Position numbers and translations under genes: made by a program
In this document: positions 33,962 to 43,115 of the stretch, piece by piece
How the letters are laid out: each line of letters starts with the position of its first letter
How positions within the stretch are numbered: the first letter of the stretch is position 1
Assembly: GCF_004745075.1 (NCBI RefSeq)
Contig: NZ_RHFH01000015.1
Location: 1-64,000, forward strand
From: Brevibacterium sp. S111
Lineage (GTDB): Bacteria; Actinomycetota; Actinomycetes; Actinomycetales; Brevibacteriaceae
Length of the DNA stretch: 64,000 bases
Reading direction: 5' to 3'
Notes under the pieces: model-generated
Databases searched by the model: none
The model's input: the letters and a program-made list of their open reading frames with translations, nothing else
What the model was told of the DNA's origin: nothing

Positions 33962-34988
33962 GCCCGTGCCCTCGACCGAGGAGACGCTGCCGCCCGATCT
34001 CGCAGTGATCATGTCCGAGCTCAGCGACCTCTATGGGGTGCAGGTGGAGCAGCCGAAGCTGTTCAAGGGGGAGTTCGACGTCAACGTTCGGTTCGTCGAT
34101 CCCACTCACGGGATGCTGCTGGCGAAGGTGAGTCCGGGCAGCCTCGGCGAGGGGATGCTTCGCTGGCAGGAGGCGGTACTCGAGGCTGCGGCGGCGAGTC
34201 GGGAGGTGACGTTCCGGACCCCGAGAATCCTGCCGGCACCCGACGGGCGCGGGCACGTGCGCATCGGCACGCGCCTCGTGCGGGTGGTCACGTGGATTCC
34301 CGGGCGGCTGTGGAACGAGAATCCGAGAGCCGGCGGTGCCGGGGCCGAGCTGCTGCATTCGCTCGGACAGACCTCGGCACGACTGACTCTGGCGCTGGAA
34401 GCAGTCGAGATGCCGACGGACGTGCCGGGGCACGACTGGATGATCGAGCGTGGCCCTCTCGTCGTCGGACGTGCACTCGACCGACTTGAGCGAGGAAGCG
34501 GAGAGCGAGACGAGGCAGAGCTGGAAGGGCGCGTGTCTGTCGTCCGGCGCATCACCGATCATTTCGCCGAGCGCGTGCTCCCGCGGCTCAGTGCCCTCCC
34601 GCGGGCGGTCATCCACCACGACTTGCACGACGCGAACGTCGTCCTCGACGAGGCCGGGACGGCCGTGGCCGGAGTGATCGACTTCAATGACGCCGTGTGC
34701 GCCCCGCGGATCTCCGACCTCGCGATCTCAGGAGCGTACGCGATGCTGCGCCGCAGCGATCCCGAGGCCGCGTTCCGCGCCGTCGTCGACGGGTATCGCA
34801 GAGTGCTCGAACCCGACCCGGCGGAACTCGAGGTCGTCGGCGAGATGGCACTGATGAGGCTGTGCATGAACTGGGCGCAATGGCGGGCACGCGCCGTCGA
34901 TGCCGTCGACAGCGAGTACGCTCTGCAGCGATCCGCGCACACCTGGCCCCTCATCGCCCACCTCGCCGAGGCGGGGACTCCTCACTGA
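33948..34988 (+). CDS. Hydroxylysine kinase-like phosphotransferase (APH fold)
   Basis: This is a 346-residue kinase of the aminoglycoside phosphotransferase/homoserine kinase II fold. RLVRVVTWIPGRLWNE, the catalytic loop AVIHHDLHDANVVLD and the metal-binding VIDFNDA are intact. The N-terminal LSDLYGVQVEQPKLFKGEFDVNVRF segment is like that of hydroxylysine kinases (HYKK/AGPHD1). It overlaps the lyase gene by 14 bases and is surely coupled to it. The likely step is ATP or GTP-dependent phosphorylation of a hydroxyl-bearing amine, followed by lyase cleavage. An antibiotic kinase is possible by fold but unlikely from context. Confidence 0.82.
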   Translation: MQANEPVPSTEETLPPDLAVIMSELSDLYGVQVEQPKLFKGEFDVNVRFVDPTHGMLLAKVSPGSLGEGMLRWQEAVLEAAAASREVTFRTPRILPAPDGRGHVRIGTRLVRVVTWIPGRLWNENPRAGGAGAELLHSLGQTSARLTLALEAVEMPTDVPGHDWMIERGPLVVGRALDRLERGSGERDEAELEGRVSVVRRITDHFAERVLPRLSALPRAVIHHDLHDANVVLDEAGTAVAGVIDFNDAVCAPRISDLAISGAYAMLRRSDPEAAFRAVVDGYRRVLEPDPAELEVVGEMALMRLCMNWAQWRARAVDAVDSEYALQRSAHTWPLIAHLAEAGTPH

Positions 34989-35062
34989 GGCAGGAGCACT
35001 TCGCCGGGACTGTGGGGCCACCTTGTCGAAACCGGAGGCTGTCTGCGAACGCCCCGGAGCCT

Positions 35063-36139
35063 TCAGCCGTCGAGCGAATCCTGCACTGTCGCGGTTCTTG
35101 CCCTGACGTCGTCGATCTCGGTTCCCGACACCACGCATGCCAGGCCCCGATGACGGCGAGTTGTGAAGACAGTGACGGCAGAGACGGCGACAAGGAGGAA
35201 GAGGAGCAGCCCGGAGAGCGGGAACGCCCATTGGGACAGCAGCATGTATCCGCCGATGCCGAAGAGGAACCGCAGGGTCCGACCGACCGCCACGGGGTGG
35301 CGGACCTGCACAGCCGCGATGAGGACGAGGCGCTCGCCGATTGTCACACCTCTGCTGAGCACCGAGAACAGCTGAGCGGCGAAGGGCAGGATGAAGCCGA
35401 TGAGCGCCACGATCGGGCCCGGCTCAGTGAGCGCGCCGTCATCGAGGACGGCGGCGGTGACTCCGAAGACGAGGGAGACGGTCCAGCTGAACAGCACCCA
35501 GATGAGCAGATCACAGAGGATGCCGGTGAGCCGACGGGTCACCGTGATCGGGCGTGGCGCGTCGACCTCCTGCAGGCCCTCCCTCCTGCGCAGGAGGAGC
35601 AGGCTTGCGAGAGAGCCGAGGACCGCGCCGAGGGTATTCATCATGAGATCGTCGACGTCGAAGACCCGGTAGGCGCAGGAGTAGATTCCCCAGATACCGG
35701 TGATCTGTGTGAACTCGATGAGCGCCGAGGCGGCCAGCCCCGTCATCGTCGCCACGATGATGCCTCGTCCGGCGAGCTGCCTGACGAACCAACCGAGTGG
35801 AACGAAGAGGATGACGTTGAGCGCAACCTGCAGGACCGCCGGGTTGGTCATCAGAGCTCGGACACTGCCAGTGTTGAAGCTGAGGATGTCGGCGATGAAC
35901 TGGAAGGGTCGCAGCTGCACTGCCGCACAGGTGATTTCATCGGCCGGAGGGACCGGCAGCAGCGTGTACGTCCACAATGCCATCGCGTAGATGGCGGCGG
36001 CGAGCCAGACGAGCGTGTGTCCGAAGGTGAGCCCGCCTCGGCGGCGATAGCTGATCGCGACGAACGGTACAAAGGCGAGGACCGCGATGCCGCAGCCGAC
36101 GAGGACGGCCACGAAAGCGGGAATGACGAAGGAACTCAT
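35063..36139 (-). CDS. VanZ-like/RDD fusion membrane protein
   Basis: This is a 358-residue membrane protein. The N-terminal half is VanZ-like, with FVPFVAISYRRRGGL, LNVILFVPLGWFVRQLAG, and EFTQITGIWGIYSCAYRVFDVDDLMMNTLGAVLG. The C-terminal half fits an RDD domain (ITVTRRLTGILCDLLIWVLFSWTVSLVFG onward). VanZ relatives affect glycopeptide sensitivity in some Gram-positives, but most homologues are uncharacterised. The fusion is common in Actinobacteria. It converges on the kinase gene and is divergent from the MMPL transporter. Confidence 0.8.
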   Translation of the reverse strand: MSSFVIPAFVAVLVGCGIAVLAFVPFVAISYRRRGGLTFGHTLVWLAAAIYAMALWTYTLLPVPPADEITCAAVQLRPFQFIADILSFNTGSVRALMTNPAVLQVALNVILFVPLGWFVRQLAGRGIIVATMTGLAASALIEFTQITGIWGIYSCAYRVFDVDDLMMNTLGAVLGSLASLLLLRRREGLQEVDAPRPITVTRRLTGILCDLLIWVLFSWTVSLVFGVTAAVLDDGALTEPGPIVALIGFILPFAAQLFSVLSRGVTIGERLVLIAAVQVRHPVAVGRTLRFLFGIGGYMLLSQWAFPLSGLLLFLLVAVSAVTVFTTRRHRGLACVVSGTEIDDVRARTATVQDSLDG

Positions 36140-36262
36140 TCCCTCAACTCTACGTGTTCGTCCCGGTCAACGGTGCCCGCTGTCGGCGCCGGAAGACCCA
36201 CCATGTGATTCCGCTTCTACCTCTCCGTCTCTGTGGTCCGGCCCTCCGCGTAGGCTGAGGTC

Positions 36263-38581
36263 ATGCCGCACTTTCTGCTGACCCGCACCCCGCAGCCGCC
36301 ACGTCCCGACAACGATCGGGACGCGCAACGCTCTGTCAGCAAGGCCACCACCGGTGTCGGCGACCCAGTCCGCGGGCGCAAGCCACTCATCGCCCTCTTC
36401 GCCGTCCTCCTCGTCGCCTGGGTCGGCATCTCCGGTGTCGGAGGCCCGTACTTCGGCAAGATCTCCGAAGTGGCCACGAACGACCGCTCGTCGTTCCTCC
36501 CCGAATCCGCGGAATCCACCCGTGCCCAGGACCAGATCGAGAAGTTCAGCGACCTGGACTACGTACCTGCCATCGTCGTGCTCGAGAACCGTGATGGAGT
36601 CACCGACGACGATCGGGCCCGACTCGATGAGCTGACGAAGACGCTCGAAGACGACGACCTGCTGGCCGCCGATCCCTCACCGGCCATCCCGTCCGATGAT
36701 GGTGAGGCCCTCCAACTCATCCTCCCGGTCTCACAGGCGACGACGGCCGATGACGTCGAATCCATCCGAGCCGCGGTCGGGAAGGTCTTCCCGACCGCGA
36801 CTGCCGCCGATATGACCCCAGGTCAGACCAGCAATCTCCCGACAACCGTGGCAGACGTCCACGTCACCGGTCCGGCGGGATTCTCCGCCGACCTCTCCGA
36901 AGCCTTCGCCGGCATCGACGGCATCCTCCTGCTCGTCGCGCTCATCGCCGTCTTCGTCATTCTCATCATCGTCTACCGGTCCCCGCTGCTGCCCGTCATC
37001 GTCCTCTTCACTTCGGTCGCCGCGCTCGCCGCCTCGATCTTCATCGTCTGGCATCTCGCCGATGCCGGTATCCTCCTGATCAACGGGCAGGTCCAAGGCA
37101 TTCTCTTCATCCTCGTTGTCGGCGCCACCACGGACTACTCCCTCCTCGTCGTCGCCCGGTTCCGCGACGCACTCCTCCACGAGTCCGACCGAGTCAGAGC
37201 CGGTCTGAGCGCCGTCAAGGGAGTTCTCGAACCGATCGCGGCCTCCGGCGGCACCGTCATCGCTGGGCTCCTCGTCCTCCTGCTCACCGATCTTGCCTCA
37301 ACCAGAGCGCTCGGCCCCGTCGCCGCGATCGGCATCGTCGTGGCGATGCTCGCGGCCTTGACCTTCCTGCCCGCCGCACTGATGATCATCGGCCGAGCCG
37401 TGTTCTGGCCCTTCCTTCCGCGCCCCCAGGCCGAAACGGCGAAGCCCAAACGCGGGATCTGGGCCCGCATCGCCGAGGCGGTTGCCGACCATCCGCGCCG
37501 CATCTGGGTCACGCTCGTCATCATCCTCGCCATCCCGCTGCTCGCCCTCCCGCAGTTCAAGGCCGAGGGAGTCCCACAGTCCGACTTCGTCCTCGGCGAC
37601 TCCGAAGCCCGCGACGGCCAGGACATCCTGGCCGATCACTTCCCCGGCGGCTCCGGGTCCCCGGCACAGATCGTCGTGGCGAAAGATGAGCTCAGCGATG
37701 CCGCGAAGGCGGTCGGCCGCCTCGGCGGGGTCGAATCGATGACCGTCGTCGCGAACGATTCCCCGAGCGGGACGCTGTCCATCGGCAAGGACGGCGAGCT
37801 CGAACAACCGCGCGGTCGCCCGGGAGCCGGCGGCTCGGACGTGTCCGGGCAGTCGGGGGAGTCGCAGCCGACCCCGACCGAGGTCGACGGCAAGGTCCTG
37901 CTGGAGGCGACCCTGACCGCCGTCGCGGATTCGGACGAGGCCGAATCGACGGTCACCGAGATCCGCGATGCCGTGCACGACATCGACGCGCACGCCCTCG
38001 TCGGCGGGGAATCCGCGGTCGACCTCGACACGAACACCACCGCCGAGGCGGACCGGACCTTGGCCATCCCGCTCATCCTCGTCGTCATCACGGTCATCCT
38101 CATCCTGCTGCTGCGGTCCCTGCTGGCCCCGCTGCTGCTCGTGGTGCTCACCGTGCTGTCCTTCGGCACTGCGCTGGGCGTCTCCGCGCTCGTGTTCAAC
38201 GATGCCATCGGGTTCTCCGGTGCCGATCCCTCGGTGCCGCTCTATGCGTTCGTCTTCCTCGTCGCGCTCGGCATCGACTACAACATCTTCCTCATGTCGC
38301 GGGTGCGGGAGGAATCGCTGCATCTGGGAACCCGGGCCGGCGTGCTCAAGGGGCTCGTCTCCACGGGCGGGGTGATCACCTCGGCGGGCATCGTGCTGGC
38401 CGCGACCTTTGCCGCGCTCGCCGTCATCCCGGTGATGTTCCTCTTCCAGCTCGCTTTCATCGTCACCTTCGGCGTTCTCCTCGACGCGATCCTCGTCAGA
38501 TCGCTCGTGGTGCCCGCGCTCGTCCACGACCTCGGTCGCAGCGTGTGGTGGCCGTGGCGGAAGCGGATTCCGCTCGACTGA
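36263..38581 (+). CDS. MMPL-family transporter
   Basis: This 772-residue RND/MMPL transporter has two repeated halves. Each has an external domain followed by a block of helices (GIDGILLLVALIAVFVILIIVYRSPLLPV and ATTDYSLLVVARFRDAL in the first; LAIPLILVVITVILILLLRSLLAPLLLVVLTVLSFG and GIDYNIFLMSRVREE in the second). TTDYSLL and GIDYNIF carry the proton-relay Asp-Tyr pairs typical of the family. An external Gly/Pro-rich loop (about residues 515-545) is low complexity. Family members export lipids, siderophores or drugs; which applies here is not evident. Confidence 0.9.
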   Translation: MPHFLLTRTPQPPRPDNDRDAQRSVSKATTGVGDPVRGRKPLIALFAVLLVAWVGISGVGGPYFGKISEVATNDRSSFLPESAESTRAQDQIEKFSDLDYVPAIVVLENRDGVTDDDRARLDELTKTLEDDDLLAADPSPAIPSDDGEALQLILPVSQATTADDVESIRAAVGKVFPTATAADMTPGQTSNLPTTVADVHVTGPAGFSADLSEAFAGIDGILLLVALIAVFVILIIVYRSPLLPVIVLFTSVAALAASIFIVWHLADAGILLINGQVQGILFILVVGATTDYSLLVVARFRDALLHESDRVRAGLSAVKGVLEPIAASGGTVIAGLLVLLLTDLASTRALGPVAAIGIVVAMLAALTFLPAALMIIGRAVFWPFLPRPQAETAKPKRGIWARIAEAVADHPRRIWVTLVIILAIPLLALPQFKAEGVPQSDFVLGDSEARDGQDILADHFPGGSGSPAQIVVAKDELSDAAKAVGRLGGVESMTVVANDSPSGTLSIGKDGELEQPRGRPGAGGSDVSGQSGESQPTPTEVDGKVLLEATLTAVADSDEAESTVTEIRDAVHDIDAHALVGGESAVDLDTNTTAEADRTLAIPLILVVITVILILLLRSLLAPLLLVVLTVLSFGTALGVSALVFNDAIGFSGADPSVPLYAFVFLVALGIDYNIFLMSRVREESLHLGTRAGVLKGLVSTGGVITSAGIVLAATFAALAVIPVMFLFQLAFIVTFGVLLDAILVRSLVVPALVHDLGRSVWWPWRKRIPLD

Positions 38582-38823
38582 GCAGCGCTCCAGCGGCAGC
38601 ATCGCAATTGCGGCGGCGGACAGAGCGGCAGTCTGATGATGAAGTTCTGGGCGGAGGCGGCTTCGTCGCCCGGGCTGTCGACGCATCGGGGAAACGGATT
38701 GGTCACAATCGATCTTGCAGGCGGCCTGACTATGGCAAGGGCTATGGCGATCCTCTAGGGTGCAGTACGTAGGTATTGCTCACGCAATTGTCACCTGATT
38801 TTCAGGATTCGAAGGAGAACACA

Positions 38824-39819
38824 ATGACGCGCACTCTTCGCCGACCCCGCACTCTCGCAGCAGCCGCAGGAATCGCGGCCGTGACTCTGTTGGCTTCCGC
38901 TTGCGGCGGAGGCGGAGGAGGAGGTGAGAGCGGAGAGGGCGGTGAGCAGAGCGCCGACTTCATCACGATCGCCACCGGCGGTTCCTCAGGCGTGTATTAC
39001 CAGGTCGGTGCCACGATGTCGGAAATCCTCGCCGACGAACTGGGCGCGGATACCTCGGTACAGTCGACGGGCGCCTCGGTGGAGAACCTCACCCTCATCC
39101 AGGACGGCGGTGCGGAGCTCGCGTTCACCCAGGGCGATGCAGTCGACCAGGCCCTGGCCGGGGAAGGTGCGTTCGAGGGCAAACAGATCGATTCCCTGCC
39201 GGTCGTCGCGAATCTCTACGACCAGTACGTCCAGCTTGTCACAGTCGAGGGGTCGGGCATCGAGTCCATTGAGGACATCAAGGGCAAGTCGATCTCCGTC
39301 GGCGATCAGAACTCCGGCGTCGAGCTCAACGCTCGGACCGTCGTCGACGCCTACGGCCTCAGCTACGACGACTTCAGCGCCGACTACCTGCCCTACGCCG
39401 AGGCGGTCGACCAAATGCGCAACGGACAGCTCGACGCTGCATTCGTCACCAGCGGTCTGCCGAACTCTGCGGTCACCGACCTCGCGACCAGCGACGACGT
39501 CAAGGTCGTCCCATTCACCGGCGACGGACGGGAGAAGCTGCTGTCCGAATACGACTACTTCGGCGAAGGCGAGGTCCCAGCCGGGACCTACGGCGACAGT
39601 GAAGCCGCGCAGACCCTGACGATCCCCAACCTCCTTGTGGTCAGCCCCTCGCTCAGCGAGGACGCCGTCTATGACATCACGAAGACCCTGTTCGACAACA
39701 TCGACAAGGTCCAGAGCTCGCACAGCGCGGCGAAGGACATCACCGTGGACAACGCGCAGGACGTGCCCGTGAGCGAACTCGCCCCCGGCGCGAAGAAGTA
39801 CTTCGACGAACAGGGCTGA
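38824..39819 (+). CDS. TAXI-family TRAP transporter solute receptor (lipoprotein)
   Basis: This is a 331-residue extracytoplasmic binding lipoprotein. It has a twin-basic N-terminus, hydrophobic core and lipobox LASAC with acylated Cys27, then a Gly run. ITIATGGSSGVYYQVGATMSEIL and TGASVENLTLIQDGGAELAFTQGDAV are standard TAXI segments. It passes its ligand, probably a carboxylate or glutamate-like acid, to the fused permease two genes on. The start follows GAAGGAG. About 240 bases of promoter region lie upstream after the MMPL gene. Confidence 0.93.
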   Translation: MTRTLRRPRTLAAAAGIAAVTLLASACGGGGGGGESGEGGEQSADFITIATGGSSGVYYQVGATMSEILADELGADTSVQSTGASVENLTLIQDGGAELAFTQGDAVDQALAGEGAFEGKQIDSLPVVANLYDQYVQLVTVEGSGIESIEDIKGKSISVGDQNSGVELNARTVVDAYGLSYDDFSADYLPYAEAVDQMRNGQLDAAFVTSGLPNSAVTDLATSDDVKVVPFTGDGREKLLSEYDYFGEGEVPAGTYGDSEAAQTLTIPNLLVVSPSLSEDAVYDITKTLFDNIDKVQSSHSAAKDITVDNAQDVPVSELAPGAKKYFDEQG

Positions 39820-39867
39820 GCCATTTCGAGCCTGACCCGCCGGGCGGCTCTTACGCTCGCCACCACG

Positions 39868-40302
39868 GTGGGGCTGGGCATCGCCGTTCCGACGTCGATG
39901 TCCGGTCCCGCACCGAGGCGGCTGGTCATCCGACAGCAGGAACCGGGTGACCAGGTGTATCGGTCGGTGCCCATCGACGGCGACGACGAGGTGGCGATGA
40001 CGTGGATGCACTCGGTCGACAAGACCCCCTGGTGGGAGTACTACCGGGCCGACGGCGACGAGCTCGTCCTCGACTGCACCGAACTGTCGCTGATGGGTGC
40101 GGGTACCCCGTTCGAGGCCCCGCAGACCGAGCTCGACGGCGACATGGTCCGGCTCTGCGGCCTCGATGAGCGCTTTCCCGCAGTGCGCTGGATCCACTCA
40201 CACCGCGTCCACCACCGGATCTACTTCAACGGCGAACTCCTGCTGCCGACCCGGGCGATCGGCCACCATGTCCGCGCCGAGATGATCCTGATCGGAGACT
40301 GA
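39868..40302 (+). CDS. DUF1850 protein of TRAP system
   Basis: A 144-residue DUF1850 protein normally sits between TAXI receptor and permease genes, as here. The core WMHSVDKTPWWEYYRADGDELVL and WIHSHRVHHRIYFN are typical. The frame is the same as that of the receptor and is open straight after its TGA. The 16 codons before the GTG at 39868 read as the front of a signal peptide (SLTRRAALTLATTVGLGIAV), but contain no ATG, GTG or TTG. A rare start such as ATT 39823 or coupled reinitiation may be used. It is probably a membrane-anchored helper of the transporter. Confidence 0.72.
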   Translation: MGLGIAVPTSMSGPAPRRLVIRQQEPGDQVYRSVPIDGDDEVAMTWMHSVDKTPWWEYYRADGDELVLDCTELSLMGAGTPFEAPQTELDGDMVRLCGLDERFPAVRWIHSHRVHHRIYFNGELLLPTRAIGHHVRAEMILIGD

Positions 40303-40307
40303 ATACT

Positions 40308-42269
40308 ATGACGAACTCATTGCCCACCGATGCTCCGCCCCCGGAGTCGATCGAAACGGTGGAGAAGTACGATCGCGAATCGCGCACACGCGACATCTGG
40401 TCAACGAAGTGGGCGCTGCCGCTGACCGTATTCGCTGTCGGCCTCTCCCTCTACCAGATCTACTACGCCCTCTTCGGAGGGCCGCCGACCCTGGTTCATC
40501 GCGGCATCCACGTCGGCGCGATCCTCGTCCTCTGCTTCGCGGTTCAGCGCTTCCGCCTCCGCGAGACGCGATCGACCCCGCCGTGGTTCGATTGGCTGTG
40601 CATCGCCGGCTCCATCGCCATCGCCGTCTACCTCGCCGTGGTCTTCGATCGCCTGACCGTCAGCGGCGGCCGATTCGAGACCATCGACGTCGTCTTCTCC
40701 GTCATCTGTCTCGTCCTCGTCCTCGAGGCCGCTCGACGGGTCACCGGTCTGATCCTGCCGATCCTCGCCGTGCTCTTCATCGTCTACGACTATTACGGCC
40801 GGTCGATGCCCGGACTCTTCCGACACCGCGGCTACGACCTCGACCGGATCGTGACCTTCATGTACGAGTCGACCGAAGGTATCTTCTCCACAGCCATCGG
40901 TGTGTCCTCGACCTACATCTTCCTGTTCATCCTCTTCGGCGCCATTCTGCAGAAATCGGGGATGGGCCAGTTCTTCAACGACATCGCGTTGGCCCTCGCC
41001 GGCCAGGCGCGCGGGGGCCCGGCCAAGGTCGCGGTGCTCGCCTCCGGATTCCTCGGGTCGATCAACGGCTCGGCGATCGCCAATGTCGTCACCACCGGGG
41101 CCTTCACGATTCCGATGATGAAACGGGTGGGGTACCAGCGCAACTTCGCCGGTGCTGTCGAGTCGGCAGCCTCGGTGGGTGGTCAGATCATGCCACCGAT
41201 CATGGGCGCTGCGGCTTTCATCATGGCCGAGACTCTCGGAATTCCGTACACGCAGATCGTCCTCGTCGCCATCATTCCGGCCGTCCTGTACTACCTCGGC
41301 ATTCTCATCCAGGTGCACCTGCGTGCCACGAGTCAGGGACTGCGCGGCATCAGCCGGGAGAACCTGCCGGCAGTGATGGACGTGATCAAGGAACGGGGGC
41401 ACCTGCTGCTTCCGCTGCTGTTCCTGCTCTACATGCTCTTCTTCTCCGGGACGACGATCCTCTTCGCGGCCGTGACGACGATCTTTGTCACGATCGCCGC
41501 GGCGATGGTGCGCAAGAGCACTCGGATGTCGCTGCTCGACATCGTCCACGCCCTGCGCGACGGGGCGCTGACCGCAGTGTCCGTGGCGGTGGCCTGTGCA
41601 TGTGTGGGCATCATCGTCGGCGTCGCCACTCAGACCGGTTTCGGCGTCAAACTGGCGGGGACTATCGTCACCATCGGTGGTGGTCTCCTCCTGCCGACGC
41701 TGCTGATGACCGCCGTCGCCTGCATCATCCTGGGCATGGGGCTGCCGTCGATCCCGGCCTACATCATCGTTGCCACGATGGCCGCGCCCGCCCTCGTCCA
41801 GCTCGACGTGGCGCCCCTGGCTGCGCATCTCTTCGTCTTCTACTTCGGGCTCTTCGCCAATATCACCCCGCCAGTGGCCCTGGCGGCTTTCGCGGCGGCC
41901 GGCCTCTCGGGCGGCAGTCCGATGCGGACCGGTTTCGTCGCGATGCGTCTGGCACTCGGCGGGCTCATCGTGCCCTTCGTCTTCGTCTATCAACCCGAGC
42001 TGCTCATGCTTGACGGCACCGCGGCGGACACGGTGAGGGCCGCAGTCATTCTGCTCATCGGGGTCGCGCTGCTCGCGGTCGCTGCCGAAGGGCACCTGTT
42101 CGTTCCGCTGCCGATCTGGCTGCGCATCGTACTGGCGCTCGGAGCGATCGGTCTGGTCACTCCCGACTATGTGCTCGACCTCATCGGCGCAGTCGCGGCA
42201 CTCGCCGCAATCGGCGTGGCGATGTTCATGGCCAGACGTCAGGGGAGGCTGCATCTGCGGGAGATCTGA
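40308..42269 (+). CDS. TRAP transporter fused permease (DctQM-type)
   Basis: This is a 653-residue permease with the small and large TRAP membrane subunits fused, as usual in TAXI systems. The N-terminal four helices (WALPLTVFAVGLSLYQIYYALFGG onward) are followed by a long DctM part with GFLGSINGSAIANVVTTGAFTIPMMKRVGY, GGQIMPPIMGAAAFIMAE and FYFGLFANITPPVALAAFAAAGLSG. It imports the receptor ligand by Na+ symport. It begins five bases after the DUF1850 stop, so the three genes form one operon. A short GCAGGCG/CGCCTGC hairpin follows at 42307. Confidence 0.92.
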   Translation: MTNSLPTDAPPPESIETVEKYDRESRTRDIWSTKWALPLTVFAVGLSLYQIYYALFGGPPTLVHRGIHVGAILVLCFAVQRFRLRETRSTPPWFDWLCIAGSIAIAVYLAVVFDRLTVSGGRFETIDVVFSVICLVLVLEAARRVTGLILPILAVLFIVYDYYGRSMPGLFRHRGYDLDRIVTFMYESTEGIFSTAIGVSSTYIFLFILFGAILQKSGMGQFFNDIALALAGQARGGPAKVAVLASGFLGSINGSAIANVVTTGAFTIPMMKRVGYQRNFAGAVESAASVGGQIMPPIMGAAAFIMAETLGIPYTQIVLVAIIPAVLYYLGILIQVHLRATSQGLRGISRENLPAVMDVIKERGHLLLPLLFLLYMLFFSGTTILFAAVTTIFVTIAAAMVRKSTRMSLLDIVHALRDGALTAVSVAVACACVGIIVGVATQTGFGVKLAGTIVTIGGGLLLPTLLMTAVACIILGMGLPSIPAYIIVATMAAPALVQLDVAPLAAHLFVFYFGLFANITPPVALAAFAAAGLSGGSPMRTGFVAMRLALGGLIVPFVFVYQPELLMLDGTAADTVRAAVILLIGVALLAVAAEGHLFVPLPIWLRIVLALGAIGLVTPDYVLDLIGAVAALAAIGVAMFMARRQGRLHLREI

Positions 42270-42306
42270 ACCGACCGCTGGGCCGAGCGCCGCTTCGCCG
42301 TTCGGT

Positions 42307-42323
42307 GCAGGCGTTTCGCCTGC
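42307..42323 (+). terminator. Hairpin after TRAP permease
   Basis: GCAGGCG and CGCCTGC flank a TTT loop, 38 bases after the permease stop. Confidence 0.55.
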
Positions 42324-42500
42324 GAGGTCAGCTTCAGGCGCAGGAGGCAATACGATACCCCCGGCCGGTGATGAAGGGTCGTGGGGAGACCGCTTTCATC
42401 CGTGATCGCCGGGGGTACGTAGGGGATACTTCGGTACTTCGACGAGGGGATCGTCGACGTGGCCTGTTAACTCAGGGCCAGGTACAACATTGAACTACGA

Positions 42501-42522
42501 TTTTGTTGACGGTGCAACAAAA
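42501..42522. promoter_or_regulatory. Candidate MarR operator
   Basis: TTTTGTTG and CAACAAAA are perfect 8-bp arms separated by ACGGTG. The dyad ends 48 bases before the MarR start, which fits autoregulation by a MarR dimer. Confidence 0.6.
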
Positions 42523-42570
42523 GTGCCGGCCGACACATCGGATGGCAGTTCGTGAGGGAGAGACAGGCAG

Positions 42571-43032
42571 ATGGAAGAGACGACTCCCGTCAGCAGCATG
42601 ATCAGGCAGAACGGCCCGATCAAGATCGCGGCCTGGCGGCTGATGATGGAGAAGTATCAGGACTTTATGACGCGGTTCGAACACGAGTTCCGGACCCGCC
42701 ATGGGCTCAGCGCCAATCAATTCGATGTGCTCATCAATGCGTCGACCTCGGCGCAGGTCAGGCAGCGCGACCTGTTGCGCAGTCTGGTGATGAGCCGCAG
42801 TGCGCTCAGCCGTCTGCTCGGCAAACTCGAGGGGCGCGGGCTCGTGACCCAGGCAGCCGACCCGGAAGACCACCGCGGGGTACTCGTCGCCCTCACCGAG
42901 GCGGGGCAGAAGCTCTGCGCCGAGGCGGCTGAGTCGAACGGTGAGATCATCATCTCCGCCTTCTCCGGTCTCACGGACGCCGAGGCGGAGGAGATCTTCC
43001 AGCTCGTGTCCAAGATCTGCCCGGTGGGGTAG
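42571..43032 (+). CDS. MarR-family transcriptional regulator
   Basis: This 153-residue regulator has the helix RTRHGLSANQFDVLINASTSAQ, the recognition helix region RQRDLLRSLVMSRSALSRLLGKLEGRGLV and the wing QAADPEDHRGVLVALTEAGQKL. The length is normal. A perfect dyad lies upstream. It is followed by a pirin gene on the same strand 84 bases on, perhaps its target. Effector unknown. Confidence 0.88.
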   Translation: MEETTPVSSMIRQNGPIKIAAWRLMMEKYQDFMTRFEHEFRTRHGLSANQFDVLINASTSAQVRQRDLLRSLVMSRSALSRLLGKLEGRGLVTQAADPEDHRGVLVALTEAGQKLCAEAAESNGEIIISAFSGLTDAEAEEIFQLVSKICPVG

Positions 43033-43115
43033 CTGACTCACAAAGCTCAGCCAGCGGTCAAGGGGGCCTGCCGCCGCCCCTCCCCGCGCCTGTCGAAGAC
43101 GGCTAGGCTGAGGCC

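Larger units (their letters stand above)
42270..42570. other. 301-bp intergenic region with terminators and MarR operator
   Basis: No gene is seen. It holds a GCAGGCG-TTT-CGCCTGC hairpin (42307-42323), a wider pair of 10-bp arms TACCCCCGGC and GCCGGGGGTA (42356-42365 and 42408-42417), and an AT-richer stretch with a perfect dyad at 42501-42522 just upstream of the MarR gene. Confidence 0.6.

Noticed and set aside
37298..38686. Open frame of 462 codons antisense to the MMPL transporter
   Set aside because: Composition is that of reversed hydrophobic codons (Asp, Glu, Arg, His); the transporter is unambiguous.
40401..42350. Open frame of 649 codons antisense to the TRAP permease
   Set aside because: Its product is a charged, Glu/Asp/Arg/His-rich sequence typical of antisense of membrane-protein codons; no family resemblance.
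42356..42417. TACCCCCGGC/GCCGGGGGTA as a second terminator
   Set aside because: The 42-nt loop makes it weak; noted within the intergenic entry only.
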